In this document: piece by piece, positions 32,540 to 41,957 of the stretch
Layout of the letters: each line of letters starts with the position of its first letter
How positions within the stretch are numbered: the first letter of the stretch is position 1
Notes under the pieces: generated by a model
The model's database searches: none
What the model was told of the DNA's origin: nothing
The model's input: the letters and a program-made list of their open reading frames with translations, nothing else
Assembly (NCBI RefSeq): GCF_014466955.1
Contig: NZ_AP023396.1
Span: 7,626,001 to 7,690,000, forward strand
DNA: 64,000 nucleotides
Origin: Nocardia wallacei
GTDB lineage: Bacteria; Actinomycetota; Actinomycetes; Mycobacteriales; Mycobacteriaceae
Direction: 5' to 3'
Made by a program: the position numbers and the translations under genes

Positions 32540-35410
32540 GTGCAGGACACTCGTGCAACCGACCAAGCCGGTGCGACCGCGACCGGTGACAGCGACGTGC
32601 CCGCACACCGCTACAACGCCGACCTGGCCGGACGCATCGAGCGCAAATGGCAGCAGGTCTGGGACGAGCGCGGCACCTTCTTCGCGCCGAACCCGGTGGG
32701 TCCGCTGAGCGGCGAGACCCCGGCCGACAAGCTGTTCATTCAGGACATGTTCCCGTACCCGTCGGGCGCGGGGCTGCACGTCGGGCACCCCCTGGGTTAT
32801 ATCGCCACCGACGTGTTCGCCCGGTACCACCGCATGCGCGGCCGCAACGTGCTGCACGCGCTGGGCTACGACGCCTTCGGCCTGCCCGCCGAGCAGTACG
32901 CCGTGCAGACCGGGGCCCACCCGCGCGTCACCACCGAGGCCAACATCAAGAACATGCGGCGCCAGCTGGACCGGCTGGGCCTGGGCCACGACCGCCGCCG
33001 CTCGTTCGCTACCACCGATCCCGAGTTCTACAAGTGGACGCAGTGGATCTTCCTGCGCATCTACAACGCCTGGTACGACACCGGCGCGAACAAGGCCCGC
33101 CCGATCGCCGAGCTGGCCGCCGAATTCGATTCGGGTGCAAGGGAAATCGGTGACGGCCGGGTCTGGTCGGAGCTGTCCGAGGCCGAGCGCGGTGCGGTGC
33201 TGGACTCCTATCGCCTGGTGTACCAGTCCGATTCGGTGGTCAACTGGTGCCCGGGGCTGGGCACGGTGCTGGCCAACGAGGAGGTCACCGCCGAGGGGCG
33301 TAGCGAGCGCGGCAACTTCCCGGTCTTCCGCAAGCGCCTGCGGCAGTGGATGATGCGCATCACCGCCTACTCCGACCGCCTGGTCGACGACCTGGACCTG
33401 CTGGACTGGCCCGACAACGTGAAGGCCATGCAGCGCAACTGGATCGGCCGCTCGCGCGGCGCGCAGGTCACCTTCACCGCGAACGACCACGCCATCGAGG
33501 TCTTCACCACCCGCCCCGACACCCTGTTCGGCGCCACGTATGTCGTGCTCGCCCCGGAGCACGAGCTGGTGGACCGGCTGGTCGCCGCCCAGTGGCCCGA
33601 GGATGTCGACCCGCGCTGGACCTTCCACGCGGCCACGCCCGCGCAAGCCGTTGCCGACTACCGCGATTCGATCGCCGCCAAGTCGGATCTGGAGCGCCAG
33701 GAGAACAAGCAGAAGACCGGCGTCTTCCTGGGCGCGTACGCCACCAACCCGGTCGACGGCCGCCAGGTCCCGGTCTTCATCGCCGATTACGTGTTGAGCG
33801 GCTACGGCACCGGAGCCATCATGGCCGTGCCGGGCCACGATCAGCGGGACTGGGAGTTCGCCACGGCGTTCGGGCTGCCGATCGTGGAAGTCGTCGCGGG
33901 CGGCGACATCTCGACCGCCGCGTACCCGGGCGAGGGCACCCTGGTGAACTCCGGCTATCTGAACGGGCTGTCGATCGAGGCCGCCAAGGCGAAGGTGATC
34001 GAGCACCTGGAAGCCGACGGTCGCGGCCGGGGCACCGTCCAGTACAAGCTGCGCGACTGGCTGTTCGCGCGGCAGCGGTACTGGGGTGAGCCGTTCCCGA
34101 TCGTCTACGACGAGGACGGCCGGGCGCACGCGCTGCCGGATTCGATGCTGCCGGTGGAGCTGCCCGAGGTACCGGACTTCGCCCCGGTCACCTTCGACCC
34201 GGACGACGCCGACTCCGAACCGTCCCCGCCACTGGCCAAGGCCACCGACTGGGTCCATGTCGAACTGGATCTGGGCGACGGCCCCAAGACCTACCGCCGC
34301 GACACCAATGTGATGCCGCAGTGGGCGGGCAGTTCCTGGTACCAGCTGCGCTACACCGATCCGACCAACACCGAGGCGCTGGCCGCGCCGGAGAACGAGC
34401 GGTACTGGCTGGGCCCGCGCCCGGCCGAGCACGGCCCGAACGATCCGGGTGGCGTCGACCTGTACGTCGGCGGCGTCGAGCACGCGGTGCTGCACCTGCT
34501 GTACGCGCGGTTCTGGCAGAAGGTGCTGTTCGACCTCGGTGATGTGTCCGGCCCGGAGCCGTACCGCCGCCTGTTCAACCAGGGCTATATTCAGGCGTAC
34601 GCCTACACCGACAAGCGCGGCGCCTATGTGCCCGCCGCCGAGGTCGAGGAGCGGCTGGGCAAGTTCTTCTGGACCGACGGCGACGGCGCCGAGCACGAGG
34701 TGTTCCAGGAGTACGGCAAGATCGGCAAGTCGCTGAAGAACGCCGTGTCCCCGGACGAGATGTACGACCTGTACGGCGCGGACACCTTCCGCTTCTACGA
34801 GATGTCGATGGGCCCGCTGGACACCTCGCGCCCCTGGGCGACGAAGGATGTCGTGGGAGCGCACCGGTTCCTGCAGCGCGTGTGGCGGCTGGTGGTCGAC
34901 GAGGAGTCCGGCGCGGTGCGGGTCACCGAGGACGAGCCGTCGGACGGCACGCTGCGCCTGCTGCACAAGACGATCGACGGCGTCGACGGCGACTACGCCG
35001 CGCTGCGGGACAATACCGCCGGGGCCAAGCTGATCGAGCTGACCAACCACCTGACCAAGGAGTATCCGCAGGGCCCGCCGCGGTCGGTGGTGGAGCCGCT
35101 GGTGCAGATGCTGGCGCCGATGTCGCCGCACATCGCCGAGGAGCTGTGGGAACGCCTGGGGCACCGCACCGCGCTGGCGCACGGCCCGTTCCCGGCCGCG
35201 GATCCGGCACTGCTGGTGGAGGATTCGGTCGAGTACCCGATCCAGGTCAACGGCAAGGTCCGCAGCCGCGTCAGCGTCCCGGCCGACGCCGACACCGCGA
35301 CCGTGGAGACGCTGGCGCTGGCGGACGAGAAGCTGCTGGAGTTCCTGAACGGCAAGCAGCCGCGCAAGGTGATCGTGGTGCCGGGGCGGTTGGTGAACGT
35401 GGTCGCCTAG
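32540..35410 (+). CDS. leuS: Leucyl-tRNA synthetase
   Basis: 956-residue class I synthetase charging tRNA-Leu. The HIGH motif appears as HVGHPLGY (from residue 80) within [19 protein letters not shown], and KMSKS as K727-I-G-K-S in [12 protein letters not shown]. The CP1 editing domain is present with [20 protein letters not shown], and the C-terminal anticodon and LeuRS-specific domains follow ([20 protein letters not shown]). Length fits bacterial LeuRS. GTG start with a purine-rich GAAGGCAGG upstream. Highly expressed housekeeping gene. Confidence 0.98.
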   Translation: MQDTRATDQAGATATGDSDVPAHRYNADLAGRIERKWQQVWDERGTFFAPNPVGPLSGETPADKLFIQDMFPYPSGAGLHVGHPLGYIATDVFARYHRMRGRNVLHALGYDAFGLPAEQYAVQTGAHPRVTTEANIKNMRRQLDRLGLGHDRRRSFATTDPEFYKWTQWIFLRIYNAWYDTGANKARPIAELAAEFDSGAREIGDGRVWSELSEAERGAVLDSYRLVYQSDSVVNWCPGLGTVLANEEVTAEGRSERGNFPVFRKRLRQWMMRITAYSDRLVDDLDLLDWPDNVKAMQRNWIGRSRGAQVTFTANDHAIEVFTTRPDTLFGATYVVLAPEHELVDRLVAAQWPEDVDPRWTFHAATPAQAVADYRDSIAAKSDLERQENKQKTGVFLGAYATNPVDGRQVPVFIADYVLSGYGTGAIMAVPGHDQRDWEFATAFGLPIVEVVAGGDISTAAYPGEGTLVNSGYLNGLSIEAAKAKVIEHLEADGRGRGTVQYKLRDWLFARQRYWGEPFPIVYDEDGRAHALPDSMLPVELPEVPDFAPVTFDPDDADSEPSPPLAKATDWVHVELDLGDGPKTYRRDTNVMPQWAGSSWYQLRYTDPTNTEALAAPENERYWLGPRPAEHGPNDPGGVDLYVGGVEHAVLHLLYARFWQKVLFDLGDVSGPEPYRRLFNQGYIQAYAYTDKRGAYVPAAEVEERLGKFFWTDGDGAEHEVFQEYGKIGKSLKNAVSPDEMYDLYGADTFRFYEMSMGPLDTSRPWATKDVVGAHRFLQRVWRLVVDEESGAVRVTEDEPSDGTLRLLHKTIDGVDGDYAALRDNTAGAKLIELTNHLTKEYPQGPPRSVVEPLVQMLAPMSPHIAEELWERLGHRTALAHGPFPAADPALLVEDSVEYPIQVNGKVRSRVSVPADADTATVETLALADEKLLEFLNGKQPRKVIVVPGRLVNVVA

Positions 35411-35416
35411 TTCGGG

Positions 35417-36118
35417 TCAGCGGGCGATCGGGCGCAGGACTATTTCGGTGGGGTGGGCGTCGCGTGGTGTGTGTACCGCGTCGCGCACTGCTCGCGCCAC
35501 TGTCGCGGGGGTGAGGAATTCGTTCGGGTCGTAGGCGCGGCCCTCGCCCGCGACGATGGCGCGCTGCATGTCGGTGTCGATGCGGCCGGGGTGGATCGAG
35601 GTGACGCGCAGGTCGGGTTCCTCGAGGCGGAGGGCGTCACCGAAGGCGCGCAGGGCGAACTTGCTGGCCGCGTAGATGCCCCAGCCCGCGTTCGCCCGTA
35701 GGCCCGCGCCCGAATTGATCAGTACCACATGGCCTTTCGCCGCGCGCAGGGCCGGGAGTAGCATCCGGGTCAGCTCGGAGACGGCGATTACGTTGGCCTC
35801 CAGTGTGTTTCGCCACTGCTCGACGGAAGACTCGGCGAAGGTGCCCAATTCGGCGATACCGGCGTTGTGCACGAGTACCTCGAGCCGCTCGATCAGCGCG
35901 GTCGCGCGCTCGACGGCCGCGTAGTCGGTCAGGTCCACCGGCCATCCGGCGGCGCCGGGCAATTCGGCCAGGACGGCGGTCAGCGACGCCGCGGTGCGGG
36001 CGCCGAGCAGCAGGTCGTGGGTGGGCGCCAGCTCCGTGGCGATGGCGGCGCCGAGCCCGCGGCTCGCCCCGGTGATCAGCGCTGTCGGTCTGGTTTGCGC
36101 GGAGCTGGATTCGGCCAT
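35417..36118 (-). CDS. SDR-family oxidoreductase
   Basis: 233-residue classical short-chain dehydrogenase. NAD(P)-binding TGASRGLGAAIA (~16-27), structural NAG in LVHNAGIAELG, catalytic Ser in LINSGAGLRA and the YxxxK in YAASKFALRAFGDAL. Arg in SRGLG and a later R suggest NADPH. Substrate unknown. It is convergent with leuS (6 bp between stops). ATG 36118 has a TACGGT box 6 nt upstream, a leaderless start. Confidence 0.93.
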   Translation of the reverse strand: MAESSSAQTRPTALITGASRGLGAAIATELAPTHDLLLGARTAASLTAVLAELPGAAGWPVDLTDYAAVERATALIERLEVLVHNAGIAELGTFAESSVEQWRNTLEANVIAVSELTRMLLPALRAAKGHVVLINSGAGLRANAGWGIYAASKFALRAFGDALRLEEPDLRVTSIHPGRIDTDMQRAIVAGEGRAYDPNEFLTPATVARAVRDAVHTPRDAHPTEIVLRPIAR

Positions 36119-36124
36119 GCGACA

Positions 36125-36130
36125 ACCGTA
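36125..36130 (-). promoter_or_regulatory. -10 box, leaderless start of SDR gene
   Basis: Reverse-strand TACGGT followed by 6 nt (TGTCGC) and ATG at 36118. Confidence 0.6.
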
Positions 36131-36335
36131 ACCGGGTGGTGCGTAGCTGTGAGCAAACAGTCACTCCCCGAGTGGCGAGCACCGAGCGGCCGGGTGTATC
36201 AATCTCGGCAACCCGGAATCACGAACCGAGGCGGACAGCGTGAGAACTGCCGAACAGCAGCCGGCACCACACCGGACGGCGGGCGCAGCGCCCGCGCAAC
36301 GCGCATACCTGAAGGTGACGTCGCAGAATGGGGGG

Positions 36336-37670
36336 ATGAACGGGCCCGGTTTCACCCCGACACAACTGGCGGCCCGTGCCGCATACCTGCTGCGTGGCAA
36401 CGACTTGGGCACGATGACCAGCGCCGCACCGAAGCTGTATCCGCACATGTGGAGCTGGGACGCGGCGTTCGTCGCGGTCGGCCTGGCCCCGCTGAGTGTG
36501 GAACGCGCGGTGGTCGAACTCGACACGCTGCTGTCGGCGCAGTGGAAGAACGGGATGATCCCGCACATCGTGTTCGCCAACGGTGTGGACGGCTACTTTC
36601 CCGGCCCGGCCCGCTGGGAGTGCCGCCGCCTGGCCGCCAACGCGCCGGACGGCCCGGACACCTCCGGCATCACGCAGCCGCCGGTGCACGCGATCGCCGT
36701 GCAGCGCATCCTCGACCACTCCCGCCGGCACGGCCGCACCACCCGGGCGGTCGCCGAGGAATTCCTGAACCGGCGCTGGGTGGATCTGATGCGCTGGCAT
36801 CGCTGGCTGGCGCACGCGCGCGACACCAAGCAGAACGGCCGCCTCACCCTGTACCACGGCTGGGAATCGGGGATGGACAATTCGCCGCGCTGGGACCGCG
36901 CCTACCAGAACGTGGTGCCCGGCGACCTGACACCCTACGAGCGCGCCGACATCACCCTGGTCGACGCCTCCCAGCGGCCCAGCGATCGCGAGTACGACCG
37001 CTACATGTGGCTGGTCGAGCAGATGCGCCGGTGTGGGTACGACGATTACCAACTGGCCGCCACGATGAGTTTCGCGGTGGAGGACGTGTTCGTCACCGCG
37101 ATCTTCGCGCTCGCCTGTGAGGTCCTGGCCAATATCGGCGAGGACTACCGCCTGCCCCACGCCGATGTGCGCGAGCTGTACGAATGGTCGGACTACTTCC
37201 GCGCCGGCGTCGTCGCCACCACCGATTCGCGCACGGGCGCGGCCCGCGATTTCGATGTGCGCCTGGGCCGCTGGATCACCACCGAGACCCTCGCCATGTT
37301 CGCGCCACTGCTGTGCGGCGGCCTGCCCCGCGACGCCGAGCGCAGCCTGCTGCGGTTGTTCGAGGGCCCGCGCTTCTGCGGCCATCCGGACCTGCGCTAC
37401 GCGCTGCCGCCGTCGACCTCGCCCGTGGCCAAGGACTTTCGCGCGCGCGAATACTGGCGCGGTCCGGTGTGGCCGGTGATGAGCTGGCTGTTCTCCTGGG
37501 TGTTCGCCCGCCGCGGCTGGGCGGAACGGTCGTTCATGCTGCGGGCGGAGGGCCTGCGCCAGGCCAGCGACGGCAGTTTCGCCGAGTACTACGATCCCTT
37601 CACCGGCGAGCCGCTGGGCAGCATGCAGCAGTCCTGGACGGCGGCTTCGGTACTCGACTGGCTCGGCTGA
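36336..37670 (+). CDS. ggh: Glucosylglycerate hydrolase (GH63)
   Basis: 444 residues. Hydrolyses glucosylglycerate to glucose and glycerate; known from Mycobacterium hassiacum (~446 residues), where it operates during recovery from nitrogen starvation. The protein is near-identical in layout: FTPTQLAARAAYLLRGNDLG at the start, GWESGMDNSPRWD with acid Asp181, and SFAEYYDPFTGEPLGSMQQS with Glu417, the presumed base. ATG 36336 is chosen because it aligns with the known N-terminus and has a poly-G ribosome site; the upstream ORF extension is low-complexity. The released glycerate could feed the glycerate kinase at 16.6 kb. Confidence 0.93.
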   Translation: MNGPGFTPTQLAARAAYLLRGNDLGTMTSAAPKLYPHMWSWDAAFVAVGLAPLSVERAVVELDTLLSAQWKNGMIPHIVFANGVDGYFPGPARWECRRLAANAPDGPDTSGITQPPVHAIAVQRILDHSRRHGRTTRAVAEEFLNRRWVDLMRWHRWLAHARDTKQNGRLTLYHGWESGMDNSPRWDRAYQNVVPGDLTPYERADITLVDASQRPSDREYDRYMWLVEQMRRCGYDDYQLAATMSFAVEDVFVTAIFALACEVLANIGEDYRLPHADVRELYEWSDYFRAGVVATTDSRTGAARDFDVRLGRWITTETLAMFAPLLCGGLPRDAERSLLRLFEGPRFCGHPDLRYALPPSTSPVAKDFRAREYWRGPVWPVMSWLFSWVFARRGWAERSFMLRAEGLRQASDGSFAEYYDPFTGEPLGSMQQSWTAASVLDWLG

Positions 37671-37714
37671 ATTGGGATGCGGCCCGGATCCGCGCATCCG
37701 GAGCAATCACTGCC

Positions 37715-37720
37715 TACTCT
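37715..37720 (+). promoter_or_regulatory. -10 box, leaderless start of GH25 lysozyme
   Basis: TACTCT followed by 7 nt (CATAACC) and ATG at 37728. Confidence 0.65.
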
Positions 37721-37727
37721 CATAACC

Positions 37728-38474
37728 ATGTATCGACGCACCGTGGCTCGCCCGAGAGTTCGTCGCACGCTTCTGGCCCTGCCCGCGCTGGCGGCAGTCG
37801 GCATCCTTTCAGCAACTACCGTGTCCGCCGAGCCGACCGGCCCGGACGTGTCGTCCTGGCAGCACATCGACGGCCGGATGATCAACTGGTTCGAGGTTAA
37901 GGCCGCGGGCAATCACTTCGCGATGGTGAAGGCCACCGAGGGGCTGAACTACGTCAATCCGTACTTCGTGCCCGACAGCGTGCTGATGCGCGCGGCGGGT
38001 GTCGCCCGGGGCACCTACCACTACGCGCATCCGGAACTGCCGCCGGAACCGCAGGCCGCGCTGTACGCGACGGTCGTGCTGGGCCAGAACGGCCCGCTGG
38101 ACCTGCCGCCGGTGCTGGACCTGGAGAACTCCGGCGGCCTGCCACCGGCCGCGCTGATCGATTGGACCCACCGCTATCTGAACACGGTGCGGGCCCTCAC
38201 CGGCCGGGTGCCGATCATCTACACCTATCCGGCGTTCTGGCGCACGGCGATGGCCGACACCGGCGAGTTCACCGGCTACCCCCTGTGGATCGCCGACTAC
38301 CGCGGTAACGAGCAGCCCGAGGTGCCCGGCGGCTGGCCCGCCTGGACCTTCTGGCAGACCACCGATTCCGGGCAGATCCCGGGCATCGCGGGCCGCACCG
38401 ATCTCAACATCTACAGCGGCGCGCAGGGCGATTTCGCCCGCTTCGCCAACATGCCCGCCACGGGGAGCGGGTAG
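37728..38474 (+). CDS. Secreted GH25 lysozyme-like muramidase
   Basis: 248 residues. Signal peptide MYRRTVARPRVRRTLLALPA plus ALAAVGILSATTVSA, then a GH25 beta/alpha barrel. The family's acidic clusters are visible: GPDVSSWQHIDG (first Asp), VKATEGLNYV, and DLPPVLDLENSGG with the catalytic Glu. Aromatic end FWQTTDSGQIPGIAGRTDLN is typical. Predicted to cleave peptidoglycan beta-1,4 bonds outside the cell. ATG 37728 is leaderless by the TACTCT box; the 17-residue upstream extension is not needed. Confidence 0.93.
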   Translation: MYRRTVARPRVRRTLLALPALAAVGILSATTVSAEPTGPDVSSWQHIDGRMINWFEVKAAGNHFAMVKATEGLNYVNPYFVPDSVLMRAAGVARGTYHYAHPELPPEPQAALYATVVLGQNGPLDLPPVLDLENSGGLPPAALIDWTHRYLNTVRALTGRVPIIYTYPAFWRTAMADTGEFTGYPLWIADYRGNEQPEVPGGWPAWTFWQTTDSGQIPGIAGRTDLNIYSGAQGDFARFANMPATGSG

Positions 38475-38486
38475 TTCCCGGCGAAA

Positions 38487-38661
38487 GCATGCCGGGAATG
38501 GGTGGTCGCGCATGCCCGGGGAATGGTGGTCGCACGCCCGGGAGTGGTGGTTGCCGCACGCCCGGGAGTGGTGGTCGCACTCCCGGGAACCGTGGTCACA
38601 CACGCCGGGAGTGGGGTGCCGCCACGCACGCAATGGGTGCCGCCACGCCCGGAATAGGGGG
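38487..38661. repeat. Degenerate 21-24 bp GC-rich tandem repeat, about eight copies
   Basis: Units begin near 38487, 38508, 38532, 38556, 38577, 38598, 38621 and 38642. The best-kept unit reads GCACGCCCGGGAGTGGTGG plus TC. The CCCGGG core is palindromic. Unit lengths are mostly 21 or 24 bp, so the forward-strand frame from 38489 reads as Gly/Pro-rich repeats without a stop. It occupies the gap between the lysozyme and the His-rich gene. No function is evident. Confidence 0.7.
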
Positions 38662-38671
38662 TGGGGCGGGG

Positions 38672-38968
38672 TCAGTGCTCGTCGTAGTGGCCGTCGTGGG
38701 CGGCGTGGCGGCAGCCGTCGTGGATGTAGTCCACATGGTCGCCGTGCGGGACGGCCACGTGTCCACAGCCGTCGCCGTGCACGTGGTCGTGGCCGGTGTG
38801 CTCGGTGTGTCCGGTCGGCTCGCACTCGTCGAAGTGGCCGTCGTGCTCGCGGTGCAGGTGGCCGTCGTGCACGTAGTCGACGTGGTCGCCGTGGGGCACC
38901 GACACGTGTCCGCACCCCGCGCCGTGCACATGGGTGTGATCGGTGTGCGTGGCATGTGCTGTGGTCAT
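38672..38968 (-). CDS. Histidine-rich metal-binding repeat protein
   Basis: 98 residues, extraordinarily rich in His and Asp with only a few Cys. It consists of two similar halves: THVHGAGCGHVSVPHGDHVD then YVHDGHLHREHDGHFD, and DHVHGDGCGHVAVPHGDHVD then YIHDGCRHAAHDGHYD. No signal peptide. Presumably a cytosolic zinc or nickel store or chaperone; homologues are often annotated loosely as zinc-transport proteins. ATG 38968 has Shine-Dalgarno AAGAGGA; the longer ORF is not needed. An inverted repeat GTGTG-N8-CACAC at 39014-39031 upstream could be a metal-sensor site. Confidence 0.85.
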   Translation of the reverse strand: MTTAHATHTDHTHVHGAGCGHVSVPHGDHVDYVHDGHLHREHDGHFDECEPTGHTEHTGHDHVHGDGCGHVAVPHGDHVDYIHDGCRHAAHDGHYDEH

Positions 38969-39013
38969 CGATCTGTCCTCTTTCCTTGTGGAGTGCCCAT
39001 GTCTAAAGGCATC

Positions 39014-39031
39014 GTGTGTCGATAACCACAC
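39014..39031. promoter_or_regulatory. Inverted repeat upstream of His-rich gene
   Basis: GTGTG-N8-CACAC, 46 bp before the start of the His-rich protein. It does not match the mycobacterial Zur box that I know. It may be an operator; low certainty. Confidence 0.35.
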
Positions 39032-39075
39032 ATTAACAGTTGCGCATTAATCCACAGATCGAGCGACGCGCGGTC

Positions 39076-41133
39076 CTACACGCCGATGTTGCCGCCGTCC
39101 TTCCACACCGCGACGACCGCCGGGCGCGGCTGCGCGGTCCCGCCGTCGGGCCAGTGCGAGGCGGGCTGGTCCGCCGAGGCGCCGTCGACCTCGCCCGGAT
39201 GCTGCACGCAGACCATGACCCGCTTGTCGGTCACCACCGGTCCGCAGGTCTCCGCCCCCTTGGGCACGGTGAGGAACTGTTTGGTCTCGCCGCGCCGCTC
39301 ACCCTCGAGCACGACCGAGAACAGGCCATCGTTGGATTTCAGCGCGTTGCCGTCGGTGGCGATCCACAGGTTGCCGTAGGGGTCGAAGGCCAGGTTGTCC
39401 GGGCAGGAGATCGGGCTGACCTTGGTCTTGTCGAAACCGGCGAAGTAGGTGTCGGCGGCCTGGGGGTCGCCGCAGACCAGCAGCAGCGACCAGGTGAACG
39501 CCGTGCCCCCGTGGTCGTCGGTGATCTCGAGGACCTGACCGTTCTTGTTCTGGTTACGCGGATTGGCCTCGTCGGCGGCGGCCTTGCCCGCGGTGCCGCG
39601 GTTGCTGTTGTTGGTGAGGGCCACGTACACCTTCCCGGTCTTCGGGTTCGGCTCGAAGTCCTCGGGGCGGTCCATCTTGGTCGCGCCCACCTTGTCGCCG
39701 GCCACCCGGGTGAACACCGCGACCTCCTCGGCGGACATGCCCTCGACCAGCGACGTGCCCTTGCCGTCGGCGGCGGTCTGCAGGATCGGGATCCACTGCC
39801 CGGTACCGGTGAATCCCTTGTCCGAGGGCGGTTTTCCGCTGCCGTCGACCTGATCCGGGTGATCGCCGGTCAGCTTCGCGACATACAGGGTGCCCTCGTC
39901 GAGGATCGTCATGTTGTGCTTGCGGGTCGCCGCGGTGTTGCCCTGCTGAATCTTCTTGGCGGAGACGAACTTGTACATGTACTCGAAACGCTCGTCGTCG
40001 CCGGAGTACGCCACCACGGTGCCGTCCGGCGTGACGTAGATGTTGGCGGACTCGTGTTTGAACCTGCCCAGCGCGGTGTGCTTGATCGGCGGGGCGGTGG
40101 GATCCCACGGATCGAGTTCGACGATGTAGCCGAAACGGTTCGGCTCGTTGGGTTCCTGCGCCACGTCGAAGCGCTTGTCGAAACGCTCCCAGTGCCGCGG
40201 CAGTTCGCCCTGACCCGCGCCCGGGTGGCCGAGGCCGTAGCGCTTTCCGCGCTCCTGCGCGACCGGATCGGCCAGCACCCCGGCGAAGTACTGGTTGAAG
40301 TTCTCCTCGCCGGACAGCACCGTGCCCCACGGGGTGATCCCGCCCGAGCAGTTGTTCAGTGTCCCGCGCACTGTGGTGCCGGTCGGGTCGGTCGAGGTCC
40401 GCAGCAGCGCGCTGCCCGCCGCCGGACCGGTCAGGGTGAATTCGGTGGTGCCGGTGACGCGCCGGTTGTAGCGGCCGAGCACCGGGGTCAGTCTGCCCGA
40501 CCCGGATTCGCCCTTGACCTCGACGACCGAAAGACCATGCGCCGCAAGGCAGACCTCGAACTGCTCGCGGGTCGGCGCGTCCGGGACGTAACCGGTGAAC
40601 ATGTGCGGTTCGGTGGTGTATTCGTGGTTCACCACCAGCAGGTAGGAGTCCGGCTGTCCCTCGATGGGCAGCAGTCCGGCGAAGTCGTTGTTGTAGCCGA
40701 ACTGCTTGGCCTGCGCGGCCGCGGTCTGTCTGCCGAAGTCGAAGGCGGGCGCGTCCGGAAGTACGGGATCGCCCCAGCGGATGACCACCGCCTGTCGATA
40801 GCCATCGGGGATCACCACCGCGTCCTGGGTATTGGGCGCGACGGCTGGGAACGCCGTACCCGTGCCCGGACGGCTGCTGCCGGTCGGCTGGGGCTCGTCG
40901 TCCCCGCAGGCCGCGAGGGCCGTACCCGCCCCCGCCGCCAGCACGACCGCCGCGCTGCCCCGCAGCAGCCGCCGCCGCGAGATGGACGCGACGATATCGC
41001 CGAAGTATTCACCGGCCGAGGTGTTGGGCGCCTCGTGGAAACAGGCGTTTCCACACTTGTAGGCGCAGGTGGTCGAGGAGCGCGACGAGCGGCCGTCGTG
41101 CGTCACGAACAGAGACAAAGGCTTGAGATTCAC
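39076..41133 (-). CDS. PhoX-family alkaline phosphatase (Tat-exported)
   Basis: 685 residues. The Tat motif SRRRLLRG at ~52-59 and lipobox-like LAAC at 73-76 indicate folded export and possible lipid anchoring. PhoX enzymes use calcium and iron clusters to hydrolyse phosphomonoesters. Family motifs are visible: WGTVLSGEENFNQYFAGVLA, RFGYIVELDPWDP, ALGRFKHESANIYV, MDRPEDFEPNPKTGKVYVAL and SCPDNLAFDPYGNLWIATDG. An N-terminal CX3CX3C (Cys23, 27, 31) precedes the signal. GTG 41133 has a GAGGAG Shine-Dalgarno. Confidence 0.93.
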   Translation of the reverse strand: MNLKPLSLFVTHDGRSSRSSTTCAYKCGNACFHEAPNTSAGEYFGDIVASISRRRLLRGSAAVVLAAGAGTALAACGDDEPQPTGSSRPGTGTAFPAVAPNTQDAVVIPDGYRQAVVIRWGDPVLPDAPAFDFGRQTAAAQAKQFGYNNDFAGLLPIEGQPDSYLLVVNHEYTTEPHMFTGYVPDAPTREQFEVCLAAHGLSVVEVKGESGSGRLTPVLGRYNRRVTGTTEFTLTGPAAGSALLRTSTDPTGTTVRGTLNNCSGGITPWGTVLSGEENFNQYFAGVLADPVAQERGKRYGLGHPGAGQGELPRHWERFDKRFDVAQEPNEPNRFGYIVELDPWDPTAPPIKHTALGRFKHESANIYVTPDGTVVAYSGDDERFEYMYKFVSAKKIQQGNTAATRKHNMTILDEGTLYVAKLTGDHPDQVDGSGKPPSDKGFTGTGQWIPILQTAADGKGTSLVEGMSAEEVAVFTRVAGDKVGATKMDRPEDFEPNPKTGKVYVALTNNSNRGTAGKAAADEANPRNQNKNGQVLEITDDHGGTAFTWSLLLVCGDPQAADTYFAGFDKTKVSPISCPDNLAFDPYGNLWIATDGNALKSNDGLFSVVLEGERRGETKQFLTVPKGAETCGPVVTDKRVMVCVQHPGEVDGASADQPASHWPDGGTAQPRPAVVAVWKDGGNIGV

Positions 41134-41228
41134 AATCGCTCCTCGAATGGTCCGGCGATGCGCACGCTAAACGCATCGCGCGAGCCGGAGAAGACGAACG
41201 AGTGAACATCCGACCAATTAGGCCACCC

Positions 41229-41957
41229 TCAGAGCACCTGAGAGAGGAACTGCCGCAATCGCGGGGTCGCCGCGTCGTCGAAAAGCCGATCCGGCGCGCC
41301 GGATTCGACGACGGCGCCCCGGTCCATGAACACCACGCTATCGGAAACCGACCGGGCGAAACCCATCTCGTGGGTCACCACGATCATGGTCATGCCGCCC
41401 GACGCCAGGTCGGCCATCAGCGCCAGCACGCCCTTGACCAGCTCGGGATCCAGCGCCGAGGTCGCCTCGTCGAACAGCATCAGCTCCGGTTTCATCGCCA
41501 GTGCGCGCGCGATGGCGACGCGCTGCTGCTGGCCGCCGGACAGGTTGCCGGGGCGCGCATCGGCGCGGGCGGCCAGGCCGACGGTCTCGAGCTGTTCGAG
41601 CGCGACCGCGCGGGCCGCGTCCTTGGACAGCCCGCGCAGCTTGCGCGGGCCCAGCGCCACATTGTCCGCGACGGTCATGTGCGGGAACAGGTTGAAGTGC
41701 TGGAACACCATGCCGATGCGCTGACGCAGCTTGTCCGGGTCCTCGCCGAGCACCGAGACGCCGTCGATCAGCACATCACCGGCGTCCGGTTCGTGCAGGC
41801 GGTTCAGCACGCGCAGCAGCGAGGATTTGCCCGACCCGGACGGGCCGATCACGGTCGTGGTCTTTCCGGCGTCGACGTGGATGTCGACGCCGCGCAGGAC
41901 TTCGTTGCCGCCCAGGGTGAGACGCAGTCCGGTACCGGTCAGGGAGGAACTGCTCAT
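41229..41957 (-). CDS. Amino-acid ABC transporter ATPase (GlnQ-like)
   Basis: 242-residue ATPase of the polar amino-acid importer class. Walker A GPSGSGKSS, signature LSGGQQQRVAIARALAM, Walker B LMLFDEATSALDPEL (D-to-E next to it canonical), H-loop VVTHEMGFARSVSD, and the VFQHFNLFPHMTV Q-loop motif typical of GlnQ/ArtP. ATG 41957 overlaps the stop of the fused binding-protein/permease gene, so the two subunits are translated together. Confidence 0.95.
   Translation of the reverse strand: MSSSSLTGTGLRLTLGGNEVLRGVDIHVDAGKTTTVIGPSGSGKSSLLRVLNRLHEPDAGDVLIDGVSVLGEDPDKLRQRIGMVFQHFNLFPHMTVADNVALGPRKLRGLSKDAARAVALEQLETVGLAARADARPGNLSGGQQQRVAIARALAMKPELMLFDEATSALDPELVKGVLALMADLASGGMTMIVVTHEMGFARSVSDSVVFMDRGAVVESGAPDRLFDDAATPRLRQFLSQVL

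Noticed and set aside
32411..35182. 923-residue reverse-strand ORF
   Set aside because: Antisense shadow of leuS, with no domain.
38489..39025. Gly/Pro-rich forward ORF through the repeat array
   Set aside because: Covers the repeat then runs antisense through the His-rich gene; no start context or family.
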